A DNA stretch of 64,000 nt from Catenulispora sp. EB89 (GTDB lineage Bacteria > Actinomycetota > Actinomycetes > Streptomycetales > Catenulisporaceae): contig NZ_JBGCCU010000043.1 of NCBI RefSeq assembly GCF_041261445.1, positions 1 to 64,000 of the forward strand, given 5' to 3'. The notes below the pieces were generated by a model, which saw nothing but the letters and a program-made list of their open reading frames with translations, was not told the origin of the DNA and searched no databases. Of this stretch, positions 33,175 to 41,773 are shown piece after piece. Numbering within the stretch: position 1 is the first letter of the stretch; every line of letters starts with the position of its first letter. The position numbers and the translations under genes were made by a program.

Positions 33175-33953
33175 CCGTGCCTTTGTACGTGGAGGGCCAC
33201 AACCTCCTCGCCGGAAAGAACGTCGCCGTCACCGCCGCCGCCGGGACCGGCATCGGCGCCGCCGCCGCGCGCCGCTGCCTCGAGGAGGGCGCCCGCGTCG
33301 TCGTCAGCGACCACCACGAACGCCGCCTGGAGGAGACCCGCGCGGCGCTGGCCAAGGACTTCGACGAGGACTCGGTGCACGCCATCGTCTGCGACGTCAC
33401 CCGCGAGGAGCATGTCCAAGCCCTGATCGACGGAACCGCCGACCGCTTCGGCCGCCTGGACGTCCTGATCAACAACGCGGGCCTCGGCGGCACCGCCTCC
33501 GTCCTGGACATGACCGACGAGCAGTGGCTGCGCGTCCTGGACGTCACCCTGAACGGCACCTTCCGCTGCACCCGCGCGGCCCTGCGCCGCATGCGCGACC
33601 AGGGCTCCGGCGGCGCCGTCGTGAACAACGCCTCGGTCATCGGCTGGCGCGCCCAGGAGGGCCAGGCGCACTACGCCGCCGCGAAAGCCGGGGTCATGGC
33701 TCTGACCCGCTGCTCGGCCCTGGACGCCGCCGTCTACGGTGTCCGGGTGAACGCCGTCGCGCCCTCGCTGGCCATGCACCCCTTCCTGGCCAAGGTCACG
33801 ACCGACGAACTGCTCGCCGAGCTGACCGCCCGCGAGGCGTTCGGGCGCGCCGCCGAGCCGTGGGAGGTCGCGAATGCCATGGTGTTCCTGGCAAGCGACT
33901 ATGCCTCCTACCTGACCGGTGAAGTCCTCTCCGTTTCGAGCCAACATGCCTAA
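33171..33953 (+). CDS. ipdF: short-chain dehydrogenase IpdF-like
   Basis: A 260-residue SDR. The NAD(P)-binding TAAAGTGIGAAAA replaces the usual TGxxxGIG start, and NNAG is at DVLINNAGL. The catalytic Ser and YxxxK are in NNASVIGWRAQEGQAHYAAAK. In the HIP pathway IpdF oxidises the 5-hydroxy group of the intermediate CoA ester (family knowledge). GTG start overlaps the fadE30 stop by 4 bp; the 3' end overlaps kstR2 by 8 bp. Confidence 0.87.
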   Translation: MTVPLYVEGHNLLAGKNVAVTAAAGTGIGAAAARRCLEEGARVVVSDHHERRLEETRAALAKDFDEDSVHAIVCDVTREEHVQALIDGTADRFGRLDVLINNAGLGGTASVLDMTDEQWLRVLDVTLNGTFRCTRAALRRMRDQGSGGAVVNNASVIGWRAQEGQAHYAAAKAGVMALTRCSALDAAVYGVRVNAVAPSLAMHPFLAKVTTDELLAELTAREAFGRAAEPWEVANAMVFLASDYASYLTGEVLSVSSQHA

Positions 33954-34545
33954 ACCCACCACCTCCGACCGCCGAGCCGAGCTGCTGACCCTGGCCGCCG
34001 GCCTGTTCGCCGAGCGCGGCTACAAGAACACGACGGTGCGCGACATCGCCGACGCCGCCGGGATCCTGTCCGGGAGCCTCTACCACCACTTCGATTCCAA
34101 GGAGACGATGGCGGACGAGATCCTCCGGACCTTCCTGGACGAGCTGTTCCGCGACTACCGCGCGATCATCGAGCGCGAGAGCGATCCGCGCCGCGCCTTC
34201 GAGCAACTGGTCGACGCCTCCTTCCAGGCCATCGACCGCAGCCACGCGGCGATCGCGCTCTACCAGAACGAGGCCAAGCAGCTGCGCCAGTCGCCGCGCT
34301 TCGCCTACCTGGACGACACCGACCGCGAGTTCCGCGAGATCTGGCTCGGCACGCTGGAGAAGGGGATCGCCTCCGGCGCGTTCCGCTCCGATCTGGACGC
34401 CACGATGGCCTACCGCTTCGTGCGCGACACGGTGTGGGTCGCGGTCCGTTGGTACGTGCCCGGCGGCAAGCTCACCGCCGAGGCGGTCTCGGCGCAGTAC
34501 CTCTCGATGATCCTCGAAGGGTTCCAGAGCAGGGACCAGCAGTAG
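33946..34545 (+). CDS. kstR2: TetR-family regulator KstR2-like
   Basis: A 199-residue TetR repressor, the length of mycobacterial KstR2 (about 200). HTH at residues ~29-52 (TVRDIADAAGILSGSLYHHF). KstR2 represses HIP catabolic genes and is released by HIP-CoA. It lies inside the fadE30 operon, so it is autoregulated through the box at 31944. ATG 33946 is chosen because the TetR domain starts a few residues later; it overlaps the ipdF stop. Confidence 0.85.
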   Translation: MPKPTTSDRRAELLTLAAGLFAERGYKNTTVRDIADAAGILSGSLYHHFDSKETMADEILRTFLDELFRDYRAIIERESDPRRAFEQLVDASFQAIDRSHAAIALYQNEAKQLRQSPRFAYLDDTDREFREIWLGTLEKGIASGAFRSDLDATMAYRFVRDTVWVAVRWYVPGGKLTAEAVSAQYLSMILEGFQSRDQQ

Positions 34546-34568
34546 CCGGCAGGGAGAGTGACGCACGC

Positions 34569-35720
34569 ATGGCTGAGGCCTACATAGTCGAGGCACGGCG
34601 AACCGCGGTCGGGCGCAAGAAGGGTGCGTTGTCCGCGGCGCATCCGGCCGACCTGGGAGCGCACGTCATCAAGGCCGTCGTGGACGCCGCCGGCGTGGAC
34701 CCGGCGGCCGTGGACGACGTCGTGTTCGGCTGCGTCGACACCATCGGGACGCAGGCCGGGGACATCGCGCGCACCGCGTGGCTGGCCGCCGGACTGCCCG
34801 AGGAGGTGCCCGGCGTGACCGTGGACCGGCAGTGCGGATCCTCGCAGCAGGCCGTGCACTTCGCGGCCCAGGCGGTGATGAGCGGCACGGCCGATCTCGT
34901 GGTGGCCGGCGGCGTGCAGAACATGTCGCAGATCCCGATCGCCGCCGCGATGACGGTCGCGACGCAGTTCGGCATCACGGACCCGTTCTCCGGATCGAAG
35001 GGCTGGAAAGCGCGGTACGGCGACCAACCGGTGTCGCAGTTCCACGCCGCCGAGCTGATCGCCGAGAAGTGGGACATCTCCCGGGACGCGATGGAGGACT
35101 TCGCTCTTGAGTCCCATCGGCGCGCCCTAGCGGCGATCGACGAGGGACGGTTCGAGCGCGAGATCGTGCCGTACGAAGGGTTCGCGGTCGACGAGGGCCC
35201 GCGGCGGGACACGTCCAAGGAGGCGATGGCCGGCCTGCGGACGCTCGTCGAGGGCGGCCGCCTGACCGCCGCGGTCTCGTCGCAGATCTCTGATGCGTCC
35301 GCCGCACTGCTCATCGCCTCCGAGGACGCGGTGCGGACGCACGGCCTCACGCCACGCGCTCGGATCCACCACCTTTCCGTCCGTGGCGCAGACCCGATCT
35401 TCATGCTCACCGCGCCGATCCCGGCCACGGAACATGCTTTGCGCAAGGCCGGTATGAAGCTGGACGACATCGATCTCATCGAGATCAACGAGGCCTTCGC
35501 GCCGGTGGTCCTGGCCTGGGCGCACGAGGCGGCCGCCGACCTCTCCAAGGTGAACGTCAACGGCGGCGCGATCGCCTTGGGGCATCCGCTCGGCGCCACC
35601 GGCGCGCGTCTGATGACCACGCTGCTCCACGAACTGGAGCGCACCGGCGGCCGCTACGGCCTGCAGACGATGTGCGAGGGCGGCGGGCAGGCGAACGTCA
35701 CCATCATCGAAAGGCTCTGA
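34569..35720 (+). CDS. fadA6: acetyl-CoA acyltransferase FadA6-like (thiolase)
   Basis: A 383-residue type I thiolase. Catalytic residues are visible: C89 (DRQCGSSQQA), H339 (GHPLGATG) and C369 (MCEGGGQAN), with NEAF before them. In HIP degradation FadA6 cleaves a ring-derived beta-ketoacyl-CoA. Last gene of the fadE30 operon, 23 bp after kstR2, with AGGGAG in front of the ATG. Confidence 0.9.
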   Translation: MAEAYIVEARRTAVGRKKGALSAAHPADLGAHVIKAVVDAAGVDPAAVDDVVFGCVDTIGTQAGDIARTAWLAAGLPEEVPGVTVDRQCGSSQQAVHFAAQAVMSGTADLVVAGGVQNMSQIPIAAAMTVATQFGITDPFSGSKGWKARYGDQPVSQFHAAELIAEKWDISRDAMEDFALESHRRALAAIDEGRFEREIVPYEGFAVDEGPRRDTSKEAMAGLRTLVEGGRLTAAVSSQISDASAALLIASEDAVRTHGLTPRARIHHLSVRGADPIFMLTAPIPATEHALRKAGMKLDDIDLIEINEAFAPVVLAWAHEAAADLSKVNVNGGAIALGHPLGATGARLMTTLLHELERTGGRYGLQTMCEGGGQANVTIIERL

Positions 35721-35833
35721 ACTGCACCGTTGTACCGGTCGGGAAACGTTCGCTGAAACGTGTGCGATCTGTGATGCTTATCAGTTCCTGAATCTCGTGA
35801 CCGCACTGATTCCCGGCAGTACGCTGAATAGCG

Positions 35834-36301
35834 ATGAGCACGAACATGAAAGCCGGTGCCGCCGTCGCCGCAGTGGTACTGCTGCTGTTTCTCATCGTGC
35901 GGCCGACGACCAGCTCGGGGCATCACTTCAAGGTGACCGCCACCGAGTACGACTGCAACGTCAAAATCGCGGACGACCCGCGGCCGTTGAACAAGGAAGT
36001 GTTGTCGACGGTCGCCATCAAGTGCGCCACGCCGCCGAAGCAGACCTCGCTGGTCCTGCAGCTCCAGTACCGCAAGGACGGCAGCAGCCCGTGGACGAAC
36101 GACGGCGACGCCCGCGCGTTCACCGGCATCCCCGGACCGGACTACACGGACATCAACATCACGCAGCCGTGCAAGGCCGGCAGCTTCCGCATCGCGTACC
36201 AGTTGCAGGGGGTCGCGGCGGTGCTGGGGACCTCCATCCAGGAGCAGCAGCAGTTCGGCAGCAGCAAGGACATCAGCCAGTCGCAGTGCGACAACTCCTG
36301 A
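35834..36301 (+). CDS. exported protein of unknown function
   Basis: A 155-residue protein with a single N-terminal hydrophobic helix (residues ~7-23, AGAAVAAVVLLLFLIV) acting as signal anchor, then an extracellular domain with three Cys (YDCNV, IKCA, QPC) plus one near the C-terminus (SQCDNS) that could form two disulfides. No family recognised. TACGCT 8 nt before the ATG may be a leaderless -10. Not obviously linked to the HIP genes. Confidence 0.65.
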   Translation: MSTNMKAGAAVAAVVLLLFLIVRPTTSSGHHFKVTATEYDCNVKIADDPRPLNKEVLSTVAIKCATPPKQTSLVLQLQYRKDGSSPWTNDGDARAFTGIPGPDYTDINITQPCKAGSFRIAYQLQGVAAVLGTSIQEQQQFGSSKDISQSQCDNS

Positions 36302-36309
36302 GCTGATCG

Positions 36310-36392
36310 CATCCGGTCCGGTCCGGTCCGAGCCGCCCGGTTCTGCCGTGACGTAGCCGGGGTCCGACCTGGCGTATCCGGTCTGACCTGGC
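36310..36392. repeat. short repeats downstream of an exported-protein gene
   Basis: CCGGT/GGTCC 5-bp repeats (about 36313-36330), then an imperfect ~20-bp duplication around GACCTGGC (copies ending near 36373 and 36392). Confidence 0.5.
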
Positions 36393-36402
36393 TTTTGGTC
36401 GC

Positions 36403-36414
36403 GGGTGATCACCC
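36403..36414. promoter_or_regulatory. 12-bp perfect palindrome
   Basis: GGGTGATCACCC, 96 bp upstream of a small secreted protein gene; possible operator. Confidence 0.35.
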
Positions 36415-36510
36415 ACGCGGAGGTATCGGAGTGCGCCGACCCCCGGGCGTCCGTGCGAGCCTTCTTAGGGCACCCTTTGTGCCTGGTCGATCATTCGAAG
36501 GAGTACTCGC

Positions 36511-36747
36511 ATGAGGAAGTTCGCCATGCTCGCTGTCGGCACCGCGTTCGCGGCCGGCGTCGTTCTCGTCCCGGCCACCGCTGCCAGCGCGGCCGCCACT
36601 CCCACCGCAGGCTCCCCGGTCGCCCAAGTCCATCCCCGGGTCTCCATTTACGGCTGCATCAGCTCCGGCGGTCAGGTCCAGGAGATCGCGCCCGGATACG
36701 GCATCTGCATCGGCGGTTACGACGACGGTCAGCCGGTTTGGTGGTAA
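36511..36747 (+). CDS. small secreted peptide
   Basis: A 78-residue protein: signal peptide 1-29 (MRKFAMLAVG... ending ASAAA) and a mature part of about 49 residues containing two Cys (YGCISSGG and YGICIGG), probably one disulfide, ending PVWW. AAGGAG precedes the ATG. No homologue recognised by eye; small secreted actinobacterial peptides of this kind are often uncharacterised. Confidence 0.65.
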   Translation: MRKFAMLAVGTAFAAGVVLVPATAASAAATPTAGSPVAQVHPRVSIYGCISSGGQVQEIAPGYGICIGGYDDGQPVWW

Positions 36748-36836
36748 CCGCATAGCAAGCCGGACATCGTCCTCGATCGCGGATTCGGCTTAGCCGCAGC
36801 ACACGGGTCTTCGCGTCCATCGGGCGCGGAGGCCCG

Positions 36837-37094
36837 TCAGTGTTCGAGCCCTGATTTCCGGGCCCGCGCGGCCCGTACCTCTTGCCGCTTCTTCTCCAGG
36901 GGGTCGCCGTGCCACAGCATCGACAGGCCGATGAAGCCGGTGATGAAAACGCCCACGATCGCGTAGTTCCAGCCGCCGAGCGCGTGTTGTCCGGGAAGCG
37001 GGGAGAGGGTGTATGTGAGGATCCATACGGTGGCCAGAGCGAGGCAACCGAGGATCACTCCGCCGAACCACGGAGGCGAGGGCTTGTCATTCAT
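36837..37094 (-). CDS. CrgA-like cell-division membrane protein
   Basis: An 85-residue protein with two transmembrane helices (residues ~11-30 and ~43-61). The order GGVILGCLALATVWILTYTL, then LGGWNYAIVGVFITGFIGLS, resembles CrgA, including the LGxWN turn before helix 2. CrgA recruits cell-division and wall-synthesis proteins at the septum in actinomycetes. The usual basic N-terminal tail is mostly missing here and a basic C-terminal tail is present instead, so this may be a paralogue. It is divergent from alkB. Confidence 0.65.
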   Translation of the reverse strand: MNDKPSPPWFGGVILGCLALATVWILTYTLSPLPGQHALGGWNYAIVGVFITGFIGLSMLWHGDPLEKKRQEVRAARARKSGLEH

Positions 37095-37211
37095 GGCTCT
37101 CCTGTCAAGGTGGACCCTTGCTCTGCAGTGTGATGCGTGCCACTCTCATTGTGCAAGGGATCCAATAGCGGATTCCCCCGAAAGCGTGCTGAGCAGCGGG
37201 AGGCTGTGGCT

Positions 37212-38387
37212 ATGTCGGCGTCGACCCTCGGTTCCACCGGCCTGCGACCGGAGACGCAGGCCTGGCAGGACGGCAAACGGTACCTGTGGCCGCTGGCCCT
37301 GGTGGTGCCGATCCTCCCGTACGTCGGCTTCGGCCTGTGGCACCGCTTCGACAACGCGCTGGCCTGGTACCTGACGCCGTTCCTGGTGTACGTCGTGGTG
37401 CCGGTCGGCGACTGGCTGATCGGCGAGGACGCCGGCAACCCGCCGGTCGAGCGCGAGGCGCAGCTGCAGTCGGCCTGGTACTACCGGGTGCTCACGTTCC
37501 TGTACCTGCCCCTGCAATTCGGGTCGCTGGTGCTCGGCGCGTGGGCCTGGAGCCAGCCTCATGTGAACCCGGCGTCGAAGGTCGGCATCGTCATCACCGT
37601 CGGCATCGTGACCGGCATCGCCATCAACACCGCGCACGAACTCGGGCACAAGCGCGAGGAAGTGGAGCGCTGGCTGTCGAAGATCGCGCTGGCGCCGTCC
37701 GGCTACGGGCACTTCTACGTCGAGCACAACCGCGGGCACCACGTGCGGGTCGCGACGCCCGAGGACCCGGCCTCGGCGCGGCTGGGGGAGTCGTTCTACC
37801 GGTTCTGGCCGCGGACCGTGTGGGGCTCGCTGAAGTCCGCGTGGTCGTTGGAGACGAAGAAGCACCGGCTGCGCAAGCGGTCGCCGTGGACGCTGCGGAA
37901 CGACGTGCTGAACGCGTGGCTGATGACCGTGCTGCTGTTCGCGGCGCTGACGGTGTGGCTCGGAGTCGGGGTGCTGCCGTTCCTGGTACTGCAGATGGTG
38001 TTCGGCTTCTCGCTGCTGGAGATCGTGAACTACCTGGAGCACTACGGTCTGCTGCGTCAGCGTACTGAGAGCGGCCGGTACGAGAAGGTCGAGCCGGTGC
38101 ACAGCTGGAACAGCGACCGGCTGTCGACGAACGTGTTCCTGTACCAGCTCCAGCGGCACAGCGACCACCACGCGTACCCGAACCGGCGGTACCAGGTGCT
38201 GCGGTCGTTCGACGAGGCGCCGCAGCTGCCCGGCGGGTACGCGACGATGATCGTGGTGGCGTTGTTCCCGCCGGTGTGGCGCCGGGTGATGGACCAGCGG
38301 GTGCTGGACCACTACGACGGCGACGCGCTGCGGGCGAACCTGACGCCGAAGCTGCGGGCCAAGTACGAGGCCGCGGCGCGCGGCTGA
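37212..38387 (+). CDS. alkB: alkane 1-monooxygenase (AlkB)
   Basis: A 391-residue membrane non-heme diiron hydroxylase that oxidises the terminal carbon of alkanes or related chains, using rubredoxin. The histidine boxes are intact: HELGHK (142-147), EHNRGHH (171-177), NYLEHYGL (273-280) and QRHSDHH (314-320). About six transmembrane helices. ATG 37212 is chosen because homologues begin here. No rubredoxin gene is adjacent. It sits between HIP blocks A and B but lacks a KstR2-like box. A strong terminator follows. Confidence 0.93.
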   Translation: MSASTLGSTGLRPETQAWQDGKRYLWPLALVVPILPYVGFGLWHRFDNALAWYLTPFLVYVVVPVGDWLIGEDAGNPPVEREAQLQSAWYYRVLTFLYLPLQFGSLVLGAWAWSQPHVNPASKVGIVITVGIVTGIAINTAHELGHKREEVERWLSKIALAPSGYGHFYVEHNRGHHVRVATPEDPASARLGESFYRFWPRTVWGSLKSAWSLETKKHRLRKRSPWTLRNDVLNAWLMTVLLFAALTVWLGVGVLPFLVLQMVFGFSLLEIVNYLEHYGLLRQRTESGRYEKVEPVHSWNSDRLSTNVFLYQLQRHSDHHAYPNRRYQVLRSFDEAPQLPGGYATMIVVALFPPVWRRVMDQRVLDHYDGDALRANLTPKLRAKYEAAARG

Positions 38388-38408
38388 GGCAGCGCTTGGG
38401 GTTTCTGA

Positions 38409-38439
38409 GCCCGGGACCGGTTTCCGACCGGTCCCGGGC
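38409..38439 (+). terminator. terminator after alkB
   Basis: GCCCGGGACCGG (38409-38420) and CCGGTCCCGGGC (38428-38439) form a perfect 12-bp stem with a 7-nt loop, followed by TTCTTC. Confidence 0.8.
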
Positions 38440-38553
38440 TTCTTCGTGTGCGCAGGTCGCCGGGGTTCGATTGACGGGCTCATTGTTCTAGTAGTTCTAT
38501 ATCAATGGGAACTATGGAGCCTGATTCGGGCCCGACCTGTTGGGAGTGCTCTC

Positions 38554-39666
38554 ATGCGTGGAGTTCGTGGAGTTCGTGGAGTTCGCGGTGCTGCCGCGGC
38601 CACGGCGGCCATCGCTCTTGTCGCCGCATCGGCGCCTGGCGCCTCGGCTTCGGCGGCGGCCGACTGCCGGCCGTCCGCGTCCTACGACCTGACCTTCACC
38701 AGCGCCGGCGACACGCTCCCGGCGACCTTCTTGCCCGCGGCCGACCGCGACGGCGCAGCAGCCCTGATCATCTCGGGAAGCGGCCCGACGGACCGCAACG
38801 GCGACGATCCGCAATACCCGCACCTGGACACGAATCTGAACTTCGCCAAGGCTTTGGCGTCCGCCGGCGTCTCCTCGCTGCGCTACGACAAGCTCGGGTC
38901 CGGCACGGCCGGCCTCGGCGGACCCGGCCACCACCCCGGCGGTGCGGGCATCGACTTCACCCTCTTCGCGCAGGAAGCGCTCGACGCCTACCGCACCATG
39001 GCCTCGCAGCCCGGCGTCGACCCGCACCGCCTGGTCATCGTCGGACACAGCGAGGGCGGTCTGTTCGCGCTGCTGCTGGCGAACGAGCTGAAGGGGACGG
39101 CGCTGGCGCCGCGCGCCGTCATCCTCGCGGCCCCGCTGAGCGAGCGCTACCTGGACCTGCTCGCGACGCAGCTGACCGAGGCGTATCAGAAGGCTGCCGC
39201 CTCGGGTGCGATCACGGCCGCCGCGGCGGCGCACTACATCCAGCAGATGCGCGACGCCTTCGCCTCGATCCGGGCCGGCCACGGCGTCCCGGCCGGCCTG
39301 GACGACCCCTCGTTGAAGGCGCTGCTGAGCCCGGTCAACGCCACCTTCCTCTCCCAGGCCGACAAGTACGACCCGGCGCAGCTGGCGCGCTCGCTCGGCG
39401 ACGACTTCCCGGTTCTGGTGGTGCGGGGCACGAAGGACGTCCAGGTCACCGGTGCGGAGGTCGCGCGCGTCGCCGACGCCTTGCGCGACGACGAGGACGC
39501 CTGGGACGTGAGCATCCCGAACGCCGACCACCTGTTCAAGATCGTGAAGGGTGTCCCCGATCCGGCCGTGGACTACCCGGACGCGAACCGGAAGTTCGCG
39601 CCGGAGGCCGGAGCGGTGGTGCGGGCGTTCGTCCGGGAGATGGTCGGCGAGTCCGCTTGTAGCTGA
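38554..39666 (+). CDS. secreted alpha/beta hydrolase (peptidase/esterase-like)
   Basis: A 370-residue exported alpha/beta hydrolase. The signal peptide has an n-region of three RGV repeats encoded by a 9-bp tandem repeat, then a hydrophobic stretch ending ASASAAAD. Motifs: SGSGPTDRNGDD (oxyanion region), nucleophile in GHSEGG, and a late His in NADHLFKIV. Relatives are esterases or S9/S15-like hydrolases of unclear substrate. The start at 38554 is supported by the signal peptide and GGGAG upstream. Confidence 0.85.
   Translation: MRGVRGVRGVRGAAAATAAIALVAASAPGASASAAADCRPSASYDLTFTSAGDTLPATFLPAADRDGAAALIISGSGPTDRNGDDPQYPHLDTNLNFAKALASAGVSSLRYDKLGSGTAGLGGPGHHPGGAGIDFTLFAQEALDAYRTMASQPGVDPHRLVIVGHSEGGLFALLLANELKGTALAPRAVILAAPLSERYLDLLATQLTEAYQKAAASGAITAAAAAHYIQQMRDAFASIRAGHGVPAGLDDPSLKALLSPVNATFLSQADKYDPAQLARSLGDDFPVLVVRGTKDVQVTGAEVARVADALRDDEDAWDVSIPNADHLFKIVKGVPDPAVDYPDANRKFAPEAGAVVRAFVREMVGESACS
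38556..38586 (+). repeat. 9-bp tandem repeat in signal peptide
   Basis: About three copies of GTGGAGTTC encode Arg-Gly-Val repeats in the positively charged n-region of the hydrolase signal peptide. Confidence 0.6.
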
Positions 39667-39719
39667 CCGCCGCCGCTTGACCACCGCTGCCTGACCACCA
39701 CCGCTTGACCGTCTCGCCG
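39664..39719 (+). repeat. 14-bp tandem repeat beginning at a stop codon
   Basis: Four units of exactly 14 bp begin with TGACC at 39664, 39678, 39692 and 39706; the first TGA is the stop of the hydrolase gene. Because 14 is not a multiple of 3, the repeated TGA codons occupy all three reading frames. Confidence 0.75.
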
Positions 39720-39787
39720 CAGCGTGTTGGTATGGCTGGCGCAGGGATGCCAACGCTCAAGCTTTTCGAAGCCAGGGGTGGTCTCTT

Positions 39788-40114
39788 TTGCGTGTCCCGA
39801 AGTCAGTCCGACGCCGCTTCACCCTGGGTGTCCTGCTCGTCTCCGCCATGGCTGTGGTGGCGGCGCCGGTGGGGGCGGCCGCGGCGGTGGTCGCGGCGCG
39901 GGTCGCGGACTCGTACCAGGTCTCGGCGCCCGTGGTCACCACCCCGGCGTGTCCGGTGCCGAACACCGGGGACGACAACGAGTGGTGGTTCGACGACGGA
40001 GCCCTCGGCCCGGCCGAACCTTTCTCCACCGCCTGGGATTCTCAGAGCGCTGAGACCAGGACTGAGACCAGCACCGACGGCAACACTGAGACCAGTACTG
40101 ACAGCGCGCCGTAG
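39788..40114 (+). CDS. possible exported acidic protein
   Basis: A 108-residue ORF from a TTG start: a basic n-region (RVPKSVRRR), a hydrophobic segment (~12-37) and an acidic, Trp-containing extracellular part ending in Thr/Glu/Ser repeats (TETSTDGNTETSTDSAP). The signal-peptide pattern is convincing but the TTG start and lack of recognisable family keep confidence moderate. Confidence 0.5.
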   Translation: MRVPKSVRRRFTLGVLLVSAMAVVAAPVGAAAAVVAARVADSYQVSAPVVTTPACPVPNTGDDNEWWFDDGALGPAEPFSTAWDSQSAETRTETSTDGNTETSTDSAP

Positions 40115-40143
40115 ACCGGCACGGCAGTCGCGGCGCGCTCGCC

Positions 40144-41136
40144 CTACTTCTCGCCGCCGTACATCCGAGCCAACCCCGCGGCGGTCTCCGCGATCCGCTC
40201 CCGCAGGTCCGTCGGTGCCAGCACCTCGACCCCGGCCCCCAGCGCCAGGAACTGCCCGTGCGCGTGCGTCAGCGACTCGATCGGCACCGTGGCCTTCACC
40301 CACCCCGCGCGCTCGCAGTCGTCCTCGGCGCTGGCGTTGACCGCGTTCACCACGTCCGCCGCCATGACCTCCTCCAGCCGCTGCCGGCCGTCCGGCGAGA
40401 GCCGGATCATCGCCTCGCCCTGGATCAGCCTGGTCCGGAACTCCGCGACCTGCCGGGACCAGAAGGCGCCGAGGTCGAAGTCGGCCGGGCGCTCGAAGTG
40501 CGAGTCCTCGTCCTCCAGCGTGGTCAGCTCAAGGATCTGATTCACCCGGTACGTGTTGACCCGCCCCGCCGACTCCGCGACCGTGTACCACTTCCCGGTC
40601 TTCAGCACGATGCCGTACGGCGCCAGCGTCCGCTCGACCTCCGGCGGCTCGGTCCAGCGCCGGTACAGGACCCTGATCCGCCGCTGGTTCCACACCGCCT
40701 CGGCGACCGCCGGCAGGAACGGGCTGGTGTCCCCGTCGTCGTACCAGCCGGGCGCGTCGAGCAGGAAGCGCTCCTGGATGCGGCCGCTGCGGTCGGCCAG
40801 CTCCGGCGGCAGCGCGGCCTTCACCTTCAGCTGCGCGGCAGCCATCACCGAGCCCAGCCCGAGCTCGGCCGCCGGCCCCGGCAGCGCGGCCAGGAACATG
40901 GCCTGCGCCTCGTCCGCCGACAGGCCGGTCAGCCGGGTGCGGTAGCCGGCCAGCAGCTGGTAGCCGCCGGCCGGGCCGGCGTCGCCGTAGAGCGGGATGC
41001 CGGCCTCGTGCAGCGACTCGACGTCCCGGTAGATGGTGCGGACCGAGACCTCCAGCTCGTCGGCGAGTTGCTGGGCCGTCATCCGTCCCCGGGTCTGCAG
41101 CAGCAGGAGCAGGGAGACGAGTCGAGACGCGCGCAT
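40144..41136 (-). CDS. WYL-domain transcriptional regulator (YafY type)
   Basis: A 330-residue regulator: N-terminal HTH_11 winged helix (MTAQQLADELEVSVRTIYRD, ~residues 18-37) and a WYL ligand-sensing domain in the middle (RIRVLYRRW...GIVLKTGKWYTVA), plus a WCX-type C-terminal dimerisation segment. WYL regulators respond to nucleotides or other small ligands. GATAAT lies 6 nt before the ATG, indicating a leaderless transcript. Target genes unknown; the nearest is the GNAT gene on the same strand upstream. Confidence 0.9.
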   Translation of the reverse strand: MRASRLVSLLLLLQTRGRMTAQQLADELEVSVRTIYRDVESLHEAGIPLYGDAGPAGGYQLLAGYRTRLTGLSADEAQAMFLAALPGPAAELGLGSVMAAAQLKVKAALPPELADRSGRIQERFLLDAPGWYDDGDTSPFLPAVAEAVWNQRRIRVLYRRWTEPPEVERTLAPYGIVLKTGKWYTVAESAGRVNTYRVNQILELTTLEDEDSHFERPADFDLGAFWSRQVAEFRTRLIQGEAMIRLSPDGRQRLEEVMAADVVNAVNASAEDDCERAGWVKATVPIESLTHAHGQFLALGAGVEVLAPTDLRERIAETAAGLARMYGGEK

Positions 41137-41142
41137 GGCTGG

Positions 41143-41148
41143 ATTATC
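41143..41148 (-). promoter_or_regulatory. -10 element of leaderless WYL regulator gene
   Basis: GATAAT on the minus strand, 6 nt before ATG 41136. Confidence 0.45.
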
Positions 41149-41172
41149 CGTCCGGCCGCCGACAGATTCGCG

Positions 41173-41760
41173 CTACGCGGTGAACCCGGTGGTCACCCGG
41201 GTCCCGCGGGCACCCGCGCGCGCCTCCTCGAACTCCGCTCGGACGATCGCGTAGGAGACCATGTCGTTGTACTTGCCCTCGCGGAAGTGGCAGCCGCGGA
41301 TGATTCCCTCGCGCAGCAGCCCGGCCTTCTCCAGGGACCGCTGCTCGGCGATGTTCTCCACGTCGGTCGATGCCTCGACCCGGTTCACCGTCGTGAAGTC
41401 GAACAAGTATGCGACGAGCAGTCGCTGCGCCTCGGCGCCGTAGCCCTTGCCCCGGGCCGACGGGATCAGCCCGATCCCGAAGTTGACCGCCGGCGCCGGG
41501 ATCGGACCGTAGCTCTCCGGGTGCCAGCTCACGTCCCCGATGAACTCACCCTCCGCCTCGACCGCGAGCCGGCCGCTCAGGTCGCCCCACTTCGGGTGCG
41601 CTTCGCCGGATTCCACGAGCCGCCGCAGCCGGCCGGGCACGTTGAACCCGTAGAAGCTGAACCGGTCGTCCGGCGTCGGCGGGTTGGCCTCGATGACCGT
41701 GCAGTCGTCGAGAGTGAAAGGACGCAGGCGGACCGTGCTCGCGGGGGTGTCGTAAGTCAT
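41173..41760 (-). CDS. GNAT acetyltransferase (RimJ/RimL type)
   Basis: A 195-residue acetyl-CoA-dependent N-acetyltransferase. LRPFTLDDCTVIEA is the N-terminal strand-helix, GLIPSARGKGYGAEAQRLLV the acetyl-CoA pyrophosphate loop (RGKGYG), and NRVEASTDVENIAEQRSLEKAG the C-terminal core, typical of RimJ/L-like enzymes acting on protein N-termini or antibiotics. TAACTT 7 nt before ATG 41760 includes the ipdC stop codon, so it is transcribed on its own rather than with block B, or in addition to it. Confidence 0.9.
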   Translation of the reverse strand: MTYDTPASTVRLRPFTLDDCTVIEANPPTPDDRFSFYGFNVPGRLRRLVESGEAHPKWGDLSGRLAVEAEGEFIGDVSWHPESYGPIPAPAVNFGIGLIPSARGKGYGAEAQRLLVAYLFDFTTVNRVEASTDVENIAEQRSLEKAGLLREGIIRGCHFREGKYNDMVSYAIVRAEFEEARAGARGTRVTTGFTA

Positions 41761-41767
41761 AACCGCC

Positions 41768-41773
41768 AAGTTA
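41768..41773 (-). promoter_or_regulatory. -10 element of GNAT gene overlapping the ipdC stop
   Basis: TAACTT on the minus strand lies 7 nt before ATG 41760; its first three bases (TAA) are the ipdC stop codon. Confidence 0.45.

Noticed and set aside
36403-36414. GGGTGATCACCC as another KstR-type box
   Set aside because: It shares no core with the TTGCTTGG sites and is not near a steroid gene; kept only as a weak generic palindrome.
37137-38483. Upstream extension of alkB and the long antisense frame
   Set aside because: The extension has no AlkB-like sequence and runs through the divergent intergenic region; the antisense frame has no domain.
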